Shown: positions 37,987-49,950, numbered from the stretch's first letter. The stretch: 64,000 bases of DNA from Hyphomicrobium_A sp963724945 (GCA_963724945.1 CAVRWL010000002.1:124001-188000), one strand, 5' to 3'. Numbers and translations: made by a program. Notes: generated by a model from the letters alone, not told the origin.

Positions 37987-38490
37987 CTAGCGGCGCACGC
38001 GGCGGCGCGCGGGCGCGAACGGCAGCTCATCGGGAGCGGCGCCGTCGGCGGTGGGGTTTTCGCTGTCCTGTTGCGCCGTCGACGCCTTCGGCTTCTCGCA
38101 ATCGGTGAGCCACACGTCGAACACGGGATGCTCGACCGCATTCAAGCCCGGGCTCTCGGCGAACATCCAGCCCGTGAAGATGCGCTTCTCCTTGCCGTCG
38201 AGCTGGACCTCGTCGACCTCCACGAAGGAGGTGGTCTTGGGCGGCTCGGTGGGCGGGCGCGAGTAGCAGACGCGAGGCGTCACCTTCAGCGCGCCGAACT
38301 GCACCGTCTCGTTGAGCGGCACCTCGAACTTCGAGGTACGCGCCGTGACCTTGTCGAGCGCGGCAAAGACCGCAACACCGTTCTCAATGCGCTCGGCGTG
38401 AGCTCCGGCGGCCGCAAAGAGGCCGAAGCCATTCAGGAGTGCGATCGTGAGAGACCGGCGAAGTTGCAAAGCTGCCGCCTTCCGTGGCAT
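37987..38490 (-). CDS. DUF2155 domain-containing exported protein
   Basis: A 167-residue protein with signal peptide (IALLNGFGLFAAAGAHA) and the DUF2155 core: FAALDKVTARTSKFEVPL, the cysteine in TPRVCYSRPP, IFTGWMFAESPGLNAVEHPVFDVW and LTDCEKP. The two cysteines may form a disulfide. The family is nearly confined to alphaproteobacteria and has no known function. It follows the NDUFA12-like gene by 99 bp on the same strand, a linkage I recognise from other Hyphomicrobiales. Confidence 0.9.
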   Translation of the reverse strand: MPRKAAALQLRRSLTIALLNGFGLFAAAGAHAERIENGVAVFAALDKVTARTSKFEVPLNETVQFGALKVTPRVCYSRPPTEPPKTTSFVEVDEVQLDGKEKRIFTGWMFAESPGLNAVEHPVFDVWLTDCEKPKASTAQQDSENPTADGAAPDELPFAPARRRVRR

Positions 38491-38589
38491 GCGCGCGCCG
38501 CAATCCGCCGGCGCGCATAAGACCTCACTGATCGCGGAGTGGGGCCGAAATTGGACTGCCCATAATTGGACTGCCTGTGCCTGCGGCCG

Positions 38590-38991
38590 TCACGACTGCG
38601 GGCGCCAGGGCTTGTAGTCGCCGGTGGCCTTCGGCCGCACGCCGCGCGCCAGGATCGACCCGGGGGGCCGGTACGCCTCCGGCGTCCCGGTCATGTTCAT
38701 GAGGTGCGGCCGCTGCCAGGGACGCGGGTGATAGTTCTGTGCCGAGGGCGGCTCGTCGGCCGTATAGTGCAGCCATCCGTGCCAGCCGGCGGGTACTTTA
38801 GAGGCCTCGGCAAAGTCGGTGTAGGTGACCCAGCGGCGCGGACGCCCCAGCGGTCCGACGCCTTTGCGCTGCTCGTAGTAGCGGTTGCCGAACTCGTCCT
38901 TGCCGACGAGACGGCCCTGGCGCCAGATGGTGAGGCGTGTACCCCACGTGTTGCCGTCCCACCAGCTGAACATCTCTCTCAGAATGCCCAT
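38590..38991 (-). CDS. NADH:ubiquinone oxidoreductase 17.2 kDa (NDUFA12-like) subunit
   Basis: A 133-residue homologue of the mitochondrial complex I accessory subunit NDUFA12. Conserved stretches: FSWWDGNTWGTRLTIW, GRLVGKDEFGNRYYEQRKG, RRWVTYTDFAEASKVPAGWHGWLHY (partly quoted) and PWQRPHLMNMTGTPEAYRPPGS. Found in alphaproteobacteria, it is a supernumerary subunit at the NADH-side arm. The ATG at 38991 (GCAGGT site upstream) is preferred over 39012 and 39042. Confidence 0.93.
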   Translation of the reverse strand: MGILREMFSWWDGNTWGTRLTIWRQGRLVGKDEFGNRYYEQRKGVGPLGRPRRWVTYTDFAEASKVPAGWHGWLHYTADEPPSAQNYHPRPWQRPHLMNMTGTPEAYRPPGSILARGVRPKATGDYKPWRPQS

Positions 38992-39260
38992 TGCAGCGAC
39001 CTGCCTTTGCATAAGCTCATGGTCAAGTTCTTGGCCGGGCATAACGGAGCCGCGGCCGCTCTGTCCAGTCCGCCACGAGCGCGGCAGAAGAGCAACAGCC
39101 TGCGCGGGTGGAATCGAAATACTCTGTCACGAGGAGACGCAAACGACCCACCTCATCCACATCCCCAACAGCGCCCGAAAAGACGGGCTAAAGCGAAATT
39201 CGAGCTCTTTGGCCGCTGACAGGAGACCCACAGGGAATCCCCGCAATATCCAACGTCTAT

Positions 39261-39274
39261 CTACATCTAGTATG
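39261..39274. promoter_or_regulatory. Candidate NrdR box
   Basis: CTACATCTAGTATG resembles the imperfect palindromic NrdR box (consensus close to ACACWATATCTTGTGT). It lies in the AT-rich part of the nrdJ upstream region, where a promoter is expected. NrdR boxes normally come in pairs about 31 bp apart, and I do not see a convincing second one, so this is tentative. Confidence 0.3.
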
Positions 39275-39334
39275 GGTGTGATCGACAACATACAAAACCT
39301 TTGGCGACAGGTCACGAATCGGCGAGTTTGAGTA

Positions 39335-39530
39335 GGCGAACCGCACTGCGGCTGAGGCCCAGCATCGGGAGGGACGTTGCCCCCGGCGGTTGTTTGCGCG
39401 AGTCGTAAAGTTCCGGGCCCAGTCGGCCCATTCCAGACAATGCGTACGGCACAGGCGAGACCGGCAGGTTTTCGCCTCGGGGGATCGTGTGCCTGTGGCT
39501 GAGGGGCCGCAGCTGCGTCGCTAGGAGTTG
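39335..39530 (+). ncRNA. Structured leader region upstream of nrdJ
   Basis: A GC-rich block of about 195 bases before nrdJ with nested inverted repeats: GGCACA pairing TGTGCC (ends near 39453 and 39493) enclosing AGGCGA pairing TCGCCT, GGGCC/GGCCC around 39416-39430, and CCGCA/TGCGG near 39340-39350. The inner loop holds GAGACCGGC, similar to the 3' B12-box core (GAGACCTGCC) of cobalamin riboswitches, and a GCCCCCGGCGGTTGT segment lies upstream. The full riboswitch consensus is not met by eye. An AdoCbl-sensing leader would make sense before a B12-dependent reductase, but this is inference. Confidence 0.35.
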
Positions 39531-39614
39531 AGTAGCCAACAAACAAACCCGCTGCGCCGCCCCCGTTTCGCGTCGGCGCCCAAAAAACCACTTCGACGAT
39601 ACGGGGGACTTCTA

Positions 39615-43445
<3,831 letters not shown>

Positions 43446-43963
43446 GCGAGGATTGCGAACCGCGTTCGGGCCTGCGCATCGAAGAGCAGACTGCGAAGGA
43501 TGATCCGGTACCATGGTGGGCCGAAGGGTCGCATCTGGCGCGTCGAAGTGGCGTGTGAGCGCGTAGAAACTTGGAAGGCGATCGTCGTGGAAGCGCCAGC
43601 TGCGAATCGTCTCCGCGACATTAACGGCTCGCCTCCCCGCAACGTCATTCCGGCGAAGGCCGGAACCCACGCCAGCTTCAACGAGTGCTTCTGGTGGAGG
43701 TAATCGACGGCGTTGAAGCAAGGAGGCGTGCCCTGCGACGTTCGTGCGGGCCTCTACCGTGGATGTGGAACTGCGTGAGATTCGTGGCCGTCGCTGTGCA
43801 TGGAGGCATGGCTCAGCAATGACGTCGGAATGACGGGATTGCGGAGGATATCGCCGAGGAAGTCGGCGGTTGATTTCCGTGCACGAGTTTCGCTCCGAGT
43901 GAGAAAGGATCGCGAGTGAGTTAGCTTGTGGTGCGGCGTACCGCGAACGCCCCTGGAGACAAT
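43446..43963. other. 518-bp region without a clear gene
   Basis: Between nrdJ and the next gene, frames are interrupted and no family match is seen. The central part is the palindrome-bounded repeat listed at 43643-43835. Translations such as NVIPAKAGTHAS and VPAFAGMT are the well-known spurious products of extragenic palindromic repeats. Confidence 0.55.
43643..43835. repeat. 193-bp MITE/REP-like element bounded by CGTCATTCC / GGAATGACG
   Basis: The left end is CGTCATTCC (43643-43651) running into a hairpin TTCCGG-CGAAGG-CCGGAA (43648-43665). The right end is the exact inverted copy GGAATGACG (43827-43835). This CGTCATTCCGGCGAAGGCCGGAA type of sequence is a common extragenic palindromic repeat in proteobacteria. 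The interior holds no gene. Confidence 0.6.
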
Positions 43964-44584
43964 ATGCTCGACATGTTGCCGCCGCCGCCCAAATTGGGAC
44001 CCGCCTGCGTCTACCTGCTGGCGGAGCACCTCGACGCCGCGCTCGCGGCGGGCGAGGACCTGATGGGCGTGCGCTACGCTTGGCCCGGGCTGCCGCCACG
44101 CTCGCGCGAGGAGATCGAGGCGGTCCGCTCCGGCCAGCGCGCAGCCGTGGAGCGCATCCGCACCTTCGAGCTCGCGCTCCTCTCGCGCCTGCTGATGGGG
44201 CGCGAGTGGGCGGTCGTCGTCGCGCTGGAGGAGGAGAAGTTCGGCGCCATTGCGCGCCTCTACCTCGCCGGCACCGCGGCCCTCGTCGATGCCGTGGAGG
44301 AGTGCGGCGACACCACTGCGGTGGACTTCGACACCGGCGACGACCTGATGGCCTACGTGCGCAGCCGCGGCCTCATTGCAGGCGACGCAGCGGCGCTCGC
44401 CGACACCGCGCCGATCGCTCCCGACGAGAGCTTTCTGGTGGCGCGGCGCGCGCCCCTCGGCGTGCTGCTCGACCTCGTTGCGACGTTCCTCGACGCGCTC
44501 GAAGCCGAGTTTGACCTCTTCGCCGAAGGCGTCAGCAGCGGCGAGCTGCCCGCAAAGGCGCCCGCCGCCGACCTCGCGCGTTGA
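43964..44584 (+). CDS. Conserved-looking protein of unknown function
   Basis: A 206-residue, acidic, Leu/Ala/Glu-rich and probably all-helical cytoplasmic protein with no signal peptide. It opens MLDMLPPPPKLGPACVYLL and has segments such as AGEDLMGVRYAWPGLPPRSR and LLDLVATFLDALEAEFDLF. Codon use is like its neighbours and the frame is clean. The ATG at 43964 is preferred over the upstream frame start at 43928. It converges on the RlpA gene, with 5 bp between the stops. I do not recognise a family. Confidence 0.6.
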   Translation: MLDMLPPPPKLGPACVYLLAEHLDAALAAGEDLMGVRYAWPGLPPRSREEIEAVRSGQRAAVERIRTFELALLSRLLMGREWAVVVALEEEKFGAIARLYLAGTAALVDAVEECGDTTAVDFDTGDDLMAYVRSRGLIAGDAAALADTAPIAPDESFLVARRAPLGVLLDLVATFLDALEAEFDLFAEGVSSGELPAKAPAADLAR

Positions 44585-44589
44585 CAGCG

Positions 44590-45978
44590 CTACATCGTCG
44601 AGGACGACTGCGCGCGGATCCCGAGCGACATCTGCTGACCCGCCGAGCGCTCGCGTGCGAATGCGCGCGGCCGGTCCGCATAGACGACGCGTGTGGGCTG
44701 CGACCAACGTTCCGACCGCGACGCGCGCTGCGAATTCCCGCGGCGCTCGTTGCGTGCATGCGACTTGCGCGAGCGAGTGCTCGTCTCCGTCCGCGAGTGG
44801 CGGCGGGCGACGGGCTTGCTATCGCTTTCATCCTCGGAGAGAGCCGCGACCTTGATGGGCTGCGCGACCGGCTTGATAGCAGGCACGGGCTTGGGCACGG
44901 ACTCTGAGGCGACCTTCGTGGCCTGCGCAGCCGGCTTGATCGCGGGCACCGGCTTGGGCACGGACTCTGAGGCGACCTTCGCGCCCTGCGCGACCGGCTT
45001 GGGCACGGGCTCTCTCGCGACCTCGATGACACCCGCGCTCTTATTGACCCATGGTGTCTCCTGCGCGTCCGCTCTGTTGTCCTCGGCCAGCGGCGCAAGA
45101 TCGTCGAGGACGTCCTTACCCCACAGGCTCTGGTTCAACTCGCGACCTGTGCTCAGCGCCGCGAGCTGGCGCCGCGATTGCCTGGGCTGCCCGAGGCTGC
45201 CCGTCGTGAAGAACGGCGTCAGGCTGGCGAGTTGCAGATTGCTGCGGCCAAGCGCCTGGGGCGCCTCCGCGACCAGCGGCCCGGTGGCGTCCTGCCGGCC
45301 GAAGGCGTTGGCCGTCGTCACCGGGGCCATCGGCGAGGCGGCGGTTGCCTCCAGCGCCAGCGCGACCGCCATTCCGGTCTCCGCCTGAGCGAGGCTCGCA
45401 TACTGGCCGATATCGCCGGGCACCGGCGGATAGGTGCGGTTGTCGACGTATTTTGCCTCGGCGGGCTCCGGCGCTTTGATCACGCGCACGCGCAGCTTGG
45501 CGACCCCGCTCTTCTCGAAGCCGAGCTTTTCGGCTGCCGCGCGCGACAGATCGAGCTCACGGTTGCCCCAATAGGGCCCCGCGTTGTTGACGCGCACGAT
45601 GAGCGCGTGCTCGGTCTCCGGGCTCCACACGAGCAGCGTCGTGCCGTCGGGATAGATGGGGCTTGCCGTGTTGTCGGGCCGCTCGGGATGGAACCGCTCG
45701 CCCGAGGACGTGAGCCCGCAGGGATTGTAGCGGTCGCGGCTGCAGTCGTCGTAGTGCGACGCGACGATCGTCTCTTCGACGCCGACAAGCGCCTGCGTCT
45801 CTGCGATCGTCTTAACGCGGTGGCAAGTGCCATGATAACAGTAGGTCGAGCCGGGAGTCTTCGCCTCGGCCGGGGTTACGAACTTGACGGGTAGCGCCAT
45901 CGCGGCGAGCGCGGACGCACTCAGCCCGATGCGTGCCAGACGAACGCGCTTCGCCCGGCGTGTTTTGCTCAACACCAT
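44590..45978 (-). CDS. rlpA: RlpA family septal ring lytic transglycosylase-like protein
   Basis: A 462-residue exported protein. N-terminal signal (IGLSASALAAMALPVKFVTPAEA), then a double-psi beta-barrel with VGVEETIVASHYDDCSRDRYNPCGLTSSGERFHP (partly quoted: CGLTSSGERFHP), IYPDGTTLLVW, VRVNNAGPYWGNRELDLSRAAAEKLG (partly quoted) matching RlpA, which cleaves naked glycan strands. Instead of a SPOR domain, the C-terminal half is a Lys/Pro/Val repeat (PKPVPAIKPAAQATKVASESV) and an Arg/Ser-rich tail. The second of two adjacent ATGs (45978) has the better spacing to GGAG. Its role at the cell wall is by family. Confidence 0.8.
   Translation of the reverse strand: MVLSKTRRAKRVRLARIGLSASALAAMALPVKFVTPAEAKTPGSTYCYHGTCHRVKTIAETQALVGVEETIVASHYDDCSRDRYNPCGLTSSGERFHPERPDNTASPIYPDGTTLLVWSPETEHALIVRVNNAGPYWGNRELDLSRAAAEKLGFEKSGVAKLRVRVIKAPEPAEAKYVDNRTYPPVPGDIGQYASLAQAETGMAVALALEATAASPMAPVTTANAFGRQDATGPLVAEAPQALGRSNLQLASLTPFFTTGSLGQPRQSRRQLAALSTGRELNQSLWGKDVLDDLAPLAEDNRADAQETPWVNKSAGVIEVAREPVPKPVAQGAKVASESVPKPVPAIKPAAQATKVASESVPKPVPAIKPVAQPIKVAALSEDESDSKPVARRHSRTETSTRSRKSHARNERRGNSQRASRSERWSQPTRVVYADRPRAFARERSAGQQMSLGIRAQSSSTM
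44850..45010 (-). repeat. 63-bp tandem coding repeat in RlpA
   Basis: Two nearly identical 63-bp units (44871-44933 and 44934-44996) with partial copies at each side encode 21-residue repeats rich in Lys, Pro and Val (PKPVPAIKP-AQ-KVASESV). Units keep the reading frame, so copy number may vary between strains without breaking the gene. Confidence 0.85.
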
Positions 45979-46159
45979 CATTCACTCCAGTTCTTGTCGT
46001 TGGTCTTCTTCTTCTTCTTGGTCGCCGGGGTGAACGCAGCGCAGACACGCATGTTTCCGAGCCGCGCCCCCCGAATGCGGCGCAAGGTGCAGCTCCAAAT
46101 GGGATTTCGATGGCAGGTCTATGCGTGACGGCGCCGCTGCGACGCATGGCCGCTAAGTT

Positions 46160-46903
46160 TCAGAGCAGTCCGCACGCCTTAAGCTTAAGCTCGAGACTGT
46201 CTTTCGCGGCCGCCAGCCGCGCAGAATCCGTCGAGCGAAGAACGAGTTGCGTGGAGATGCGGCCCTCCGCAAAAGACGGATAGCTGCCCATCGCAACATC
46301 GGGAAATGTTTGTTGATGTGCGGCAAAGAGATCGGCGACGTCGCCCTCCGCGCGCACAAGCTTAATGGTTGCAGTCTCCAATTTTCTCCCCGTCGCAAGC
46401 CGCGGCGTCACGTCATCGAGCATCACCTGCATCACGTCGGGAACGCCAGCGAGCACGATGACATTGGCGATCATGAAGCCGGGCGCAACCGAGATCGCGT
46501 TGCGGATGAGGCTCGCGCCGCGGGGGATGCGCGCCATGCGCCGCCGCGCCGGCGTCACTTCGACACCCCTTTTTGCCAAGTAGGCCTCGAGCAGCTCGAG
46601 CGCGCGCTGATCGAGGCCGATCTCGACGCCGAGCGCCTTGGCGATTGAATCGGCCGTGATGTCGTCGTGCGTCGGCCCGATGCCGCCAGTGGTGATGAGG
46701 TAGGTGTAGCGCGCACGCAGCTCATTGACCGCGGCGACGATCGCGCTCTCCACGTCGGCGACGACGCGCACCTCCTGCAGGCGGATGCCGACACGCGTCA
46801 GGTGCTGAGCGATGTAGTTGATGTTGGCGTCGCGGGTGCGGCCCGACAGGATCTCATCGCCGATCACCAGCGCCGCAGCCGTGACGACCGTCTCGCCCGC
46901 CAA
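46160..46903 (-). CDS. Competence/damage-inducible CinA-type (MoaB-like) domain protein
   Basis: A 247-residue molybdopterin-binding-fold protein: ALVIGDEILSGRTRDAN, the substrate loop YLITTGGIGPTHDDITADSIAKAL (partly quoted) and ISVAPGFMIANVIVLAGVPDVM are the CinA N-terminal (COG1058) signatures; the C-terminal amidase half of CinA is absent. Related domains act in NAD metabolism (ADP-ribose pyrophosphatase). No ATG fits. The best start is a TTG at 46903 with a GGGAGG ribosome site 6 bases upstream, giving MAGETVVTAAALVIGDE. The open frame continues to another TTG at 46930. Confidence 0.88.
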   Translation of the reverse strand: MAGETVVTAAALVIGDEILSGRTRDANINYIAQHLTRVGIRLQEVRVVADVESAIVAAVNELRARYTYLITTGGIGPTHDDITADSIAKALGVEIGLDQRALELLEAYLAKRGVEVTPARRRMARIPRGASLIRNAISVAPGFMIANVIVLAGVPDVMQVMLDDVTPRLATGRKLETATIKLVRAEGDVADLFAAHQQTFPDVAMGSYPSFAEGRISTQLVLRSTDSARLAAAKDSLELKLKACGLL

Positions 46904-46920
46904 GGCGTCCTCCCTTTTTC
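46899..46920 (-). promoter_or_regulatory. Ribosome site that fixes a TTG start for the CinA-like gene
   Basis: On the minus strand GGGAGGACGCC precedes TTG at 46903. The spacing of 6 is good, and no ATG or GTG lies closer to the conserved domain start. Confidence 0.6.
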
Positions 46921-47022
46921 CGTCGCCCAAGATCTAGCACCGAGCGCGCGGGCCGACGAGATGGCCCGCGGCCGTTACGTCGCAGTTGCCGACGCAAAGA
47001 ACGCGACCCTAGGCTTGCACCC

Positions 47023-47736
47023 ATGCGATTCTCCTCTCCCCTGCAACGCGGACGTCTGCTGCAGCGCTACAAGCGCTTCCTCGCCGACGTCGCGCTCGAT
47101 ACCGGCGAGACCATCACCGCCGCGTGCCCCAACACCGGCTCCATGCTCGGGCTGGCAGCCCCGGGGGCGACGGTGTGGCTATCGAAGAGCGACAGCTTGA
47201 CGCGCAAATACGCGCACACCTGGGAGCTGGTGGAAGCGGATCTTGGGCAGGGTCCGTCCCTCGTCGGGATCAACACCGGCCACCCCAACCGGCTCGTCGC
47301 CGAAGCGATCAAGGCGCGCCGCATCAAGGGGCTCGCCGATTACGCATCGCTGCGCCGCGAGGTGAGGTACGGCGAGGCGAGCCGCGTCGACATCCTCTTG
47401 GAGGACTCCGAGAAGGGCCGCTGCTACGTCGAGATCAAGAACGTGCACCTGATGCGCGAGGCAGGCCTCGCCGAGTTCCCCGACTGCGTCACCGCGCGCG
47501 GGACCAAGCATCTGCGCGAGCTCGCCGCGATGGTGGCGGACGGCCACCGCGCCGTCATGGTTTTCCTGATCCAGCGCGCCGACGCAAAACGCTTCGGCCT
47601 CGCGCGCGATCTCGATCCCGCCTACGCCGAGGCGTTCCGCATGGCGAACGCGGCAGGCGTCGAGGCAATGGCCTTCGGTTGCTGCATGAGCCCGAGCGAG
47701 ATCACGCTTGATACGCGTGTGCCGATTGCTCTCTAG
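47023..47736 (+). CDS. sfsA: SfsA family protein (DNA-binding / nuclease fold)
   Basis: A 237-residue SfsA homologue: N-terminal OB-fold (GRLLQRYKRFLADVALDTGE, CPNTGSMLGLAAPG) and a PD-(D/E)XK-like nuclease core (EASRVDILLEDSEKGRCYVEIKNVHLM, with the D..ExK residues). The E. coli protein was described as a sugar-fermentation stimulation factor; its true function is unsettled. The last 35 bp overlap the 3' end of the FkbM gene on the other strand. Confidence 0.93.
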   Translation: MRFSSPLQRGRLLQRYKRFLADVALDTGETITAACPNTGSMLGLAAPGATVWLSKSDSLTRKYAHTWELVEADLGQGPSLVGINTGHPNRLVAEAIKARRIKGLADYASLRREVRYGEASRVDILLEDSEKGRCYVEIKNVHLMREAGLAEFPDCVTARGTKHLRELAAMVADGHRAVMVFLIQRADAKRFGLARDLDPAYAEAFRMANAAGVEAMAFGCCMSPSEITLDTRVPIAL

Positions 47737-48616
47737 CTTTGACGAGGCGCGGTTGGCGCTTGCCGCGAGGAATGCGGCCGGGAAGACGAAGCACGAGGTT
47801 GCCGGGGCCCGGAATGATCGCGTATCCGCGCGCCAATAGGGCACCGAGCAGGTCGCGCCGCCATTCCCGCGCATTGCTCTCCAGGATCATGATTTTCGGC
47901 CAAAGCGTGCGCGGGGCCTCCTCCATGAACGGCATGAGGGCCAGATCCTCCGCCCCCTCGATATCCGCCTTGAGGGCGTCGATGCGCTCGAAGCCGTGCT
48001 CCTTCACAAGCCCGAAAAGCTTGCGCACCGGCAGACGGATCAGCTTGCGCTCGCCTCGTCCCTTGCGACCGAGATTGAGCGAGGTGAAGCCGAGGTTGTT
48101 GGTATCGACGACGAACTCGATGACCCCCTCGCGGTCGGCGACCGCGACCGGCGCGACCATGATATCGAGGTCATTGAGCGCGATGTTATCGCAAAGCCGC
48201 TCGATCAGCAATTCTTGCGGCTCGATCGCCAGGATGCGCGCACCGGGGCCCGCGAGCTTGCCGACAAAGAGCGAATAGGTGCCGACGTTGGCGCCGAGAT
48301 CGACGAACTGAAAGCCCGGCCGTATTGCCGAGCGCAGAATCTCGAGCTCCTCGGGGTCGAAGAACTGCGGCGTCACCATCAGGCGGCGCTCGCACGCATT
48401 GTCTCCGAGGCGGAGCCGCATGCGCTGGCCGAGGACAGTCACGTCGATGGGGCGTCGCACAGTCGACTGCAGCAGGAAGCGGAGCCAGCCGGAGAGCCGC
48501 AGCCCGGGCCAGTTCCTCGGCAGACGCCGGCCCACGTCGCGGACAAGGTCTTGAAGGCGATTAGGGGGGTAGGTTCCAAACGGAGCACAAGCTGCTGTCG
48601 CCAAAGCCATTGCCAC
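47702..48616 (-). CDS. FkbM family methyltransferase
   Basis: A 304-residue SAM-dependent methyltransferase. The SAM motif FQFVDLGANVGTYSLFVG is near residue 103, followed by ILAIEPQELLIERL and the FkbM-type DALKADIEGAEDLAL. Such enzymes O-methylate sugars, lipids or other small molecules. There is a basic N-terminal region (RLSGWLRFLLQSTVRR) but no signal peptide. It overlaps sfsA tail to tail. Substrate unknown; no polysaccharide genes are nearby. Confidence 0.85.
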   Translation of the reverse strand: MAMALATAACAPFGTYPPNRLQDLVRDVGRRLPRNWPGLRLSGWLRFLLQSTVRRPIDVTVLGQRMRLRLGDNACERRLMVTPQFFDPEELEILRSAIRPGFQFVDLGANVGTYSLFVGKLAGPGARILAIEPQELLIERLCDNIALNDLDIMVAPVAVADREGVIEFVVDTNNLGFTSLNLGRKGRGERKLIRLPVRKLFGLVKEHGFERIDALKADIEGAEDLALMPFMEEAPRTLWPKIMILESNAREWRRDLLGALLARGYAIIPGPGNLVLRLPGRIPRGKRQPRLVKAREQSAHAYQA

Positions 48617-48981
48617 TCACGCGATACAGAAGGCCAGAACGCACAATCTAGGGTCATCATCCTTGCATCGAGAGGCGAAAGTTAGAAGTGGACATCTCCA
48701 TCGGCAGGGGCAGTTCGGGCTAGAGGTGCTGCCATCCGGCCACATGCCCCGTCGGCGTTCCTGCGTCCCTATATGAACAGGGGAGTGGGCCACCGCTCGC
48801 AAGGCCCCTTTTGCAGCGCAAGAGCCTGAATTGCCCACGAATTCGTGAAAGCGGGCGGCAGCCCGTCTTGTAACGAAACCGGCGCATGCACGTATCCATC
48901 AGCGACGGGCCTTCAGCAAAGGCTTGGCGAAGGCCCCGGCGGGGTCCCGCCCCGTTAAGCTTCAGACTTGGGAGATACTCT
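48617..48981. other. 365-bp divergent intergenic region
   Basis: No gene is apparent between the FkbM gene (minus) and msrB (plus). Frames crossing it lack any family signal. It should hold both promoters. A GGGAGA ribosome site for msrB ends it at 48970-48975. Confidence 0.4.
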
Positions 48982-49506
48982 ATGCTTACCCGTCGAAACT
49001 TTGGCCTCGCCAGCATCGGGCTCGTCGCAGCCGCGGCGGGCCTGCGGGCAGCGAGCTCTCACGCAGATGAGGAGACCATGGCAGCAACGACCGAGGCGCC
49101 CTTCGAGATCACCAAGACGCCGGAGGAGTGGCGCAAGATCCTGACCCCCGAGCAGTTCTACGTGCTGCGCGAGCACGGCACCGAGCGGGCGGGCTCGAGC
49201 CCGCTCGACAAGAATTACGCGGCCGGCACCTACGACTGCGCGGCCTGCGATCTGCCGCTCTTCTCCTCCGAGACGAAGTTCAACTCGGGCACGGGCTGGC
49301 CGAGCTTTTACAAGCCGCTCGACAACGCCATCGGCACCACGTCGGACCGAAGCTTCTTCATGACGCGCACTGAGGTGCACTGCCGGCGCTGCGGCGGCCA
49401 TCTGGGCCACGTCTTCAACGACGGCCCGCCGCCGACGGGCCTGCGCTACTGCATGAACGGCGTTGCCTTGAAGTTCGTGCCCAAGACGGACAAGTCGACC
49501 GGCTGA
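48982..49506 (+). CDS. msrB: Exported methionine-R-sulfoxide reductase
   Basis: A 174-residue MsrB with an N-terminal twin-arginine-like signal (LTRRNFGLASIGLVAAAAG), so probably periplasmic. Zinc CxxC pairs CAAC and CRRC are present, along with FNSGTGWPSFY, and the catalytic cysteine in GLRYCMNGVALKFV. The ATG at 48982 follows a GGGAGA site. It is the first gene of an msrB-DUF1232-msrA run on the plus strand and reduces methionine-R-sulfoxide in oxidised proteins. Confidence 0.93.
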   Translation: MLTRRNFGLASIGLVAAAAGLRAASSHADEETMAATTEAPFEITKTPEEWRKILTPEQFYVLREHGTERAGSSPLDKNYAAGTYDCAACDLPLFSSETKFNSGTGWPSFYKPLDNAIGTTSDRSFFMTRTEVHCRRCGGHLGHVFNDGPPPTGLRYCMNGVALKFVPKTDKSTG

Positions 49507-49536
49507 TCGGCCGGCGGCAACAGCGGGTCGCTTTCG

Positions 49537-49950
49537 ATGTTGAGCGCAACCACAGCCAAGCCCGTAATGCAGCGCCTGCGCGACTGGGCGCGCGAGATGA
49601 GGCGCGACGTGCATGCGCTCTATCTCGCCGCGCGCGATCCGCGCGTGCCCTGGTACGCCAAAGCGGTGGCGCTCGCGGTTGCTGCTTACGCGCTCTCGCC
49701 CATCGACCTGATCCCCGACTTCATCCCGGTGATCGGCTATCTCGACGACATGATCATCGTGCCACTGGGGATCGTGCTCGCCGTGCGGCTGATCCCCGCC
49801 GACATCCTCGCTGAGCATCGCGCGACGGCAAGCGAGGCGGGCAAGCGGCCGGCGAGCCGCACCGCCGCTGTCGTCATCGTATCGATCTGGACCGGGCTTG
49901 CCCTCGTCGCCGCCGGTGCGGTGCTGCACTCCGTTGGCCACATCCTCTAG
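49537..49950 (+). CDS. DUF1232 (YkvA-type) membrane protein
   Basis: A 137-residue protein with the DUF1232 signature: RDPRVPWYAKAVALAVAAYALSPIDLIPDFIPVIGYLDD (partly quoted: YALSPIDLIPDFIPVIGYLDD), then a central hydrophobic hairpin and a C-terminal TM segment (AAVVIVSIWTGLALVAAGAVL). Function unknown. It lies 30 bp after msrB and 15 bp before msrA, so it is very likely co-transcribed with them. Confidence 0.88.
   Translation: MLSATTAKPVMQRLRDWAREMRRDVHALYLAARDPRVPWYAKAVALAVAAYALSPIDLIPDFIPVIGYLDDMIIVPLGIVLAVRLIPADILAEHRATASEAGKRPASRTAAVVIVSIWTGLALVAAGAVLHSVGHIL

Larger units (their letters stand above)
38992..39614. other. 623-bp intergenic region upstream of nrdJ
   Basis: No gene. This divergent region carries promoters for the NDUFA12-like gene (minus) and nrdJ (plus). 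The nrdJ half holds an AT-rich stretch with a possible NrdR site (39261-39274) followed by a GC-rich, hairpin-dense block (about 39335-39530), listed separately. Open frames across it on the minus strand are shadows of that structure. Confidence 0.6.

Noticed and set aside
39312..39542. 76-residue minus-strand frame in the nrdJ upstream region
   Set aside because: It covers the structured leader, has no ribosome site or family signal, and is better explained by RNA structure.
39400..39600. Firm call of a cobalamin riboswitch
   Set aside because: The conserved GGGAA...GGTG and GCCACTG elements could not be placed, so only a structured leader is reported.
43446..43963. CRISPR array or insertion sequence
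   Set aside because: There are no regularly spaced direct repeats and no transposase; only one palindrome-bounded element is seen.
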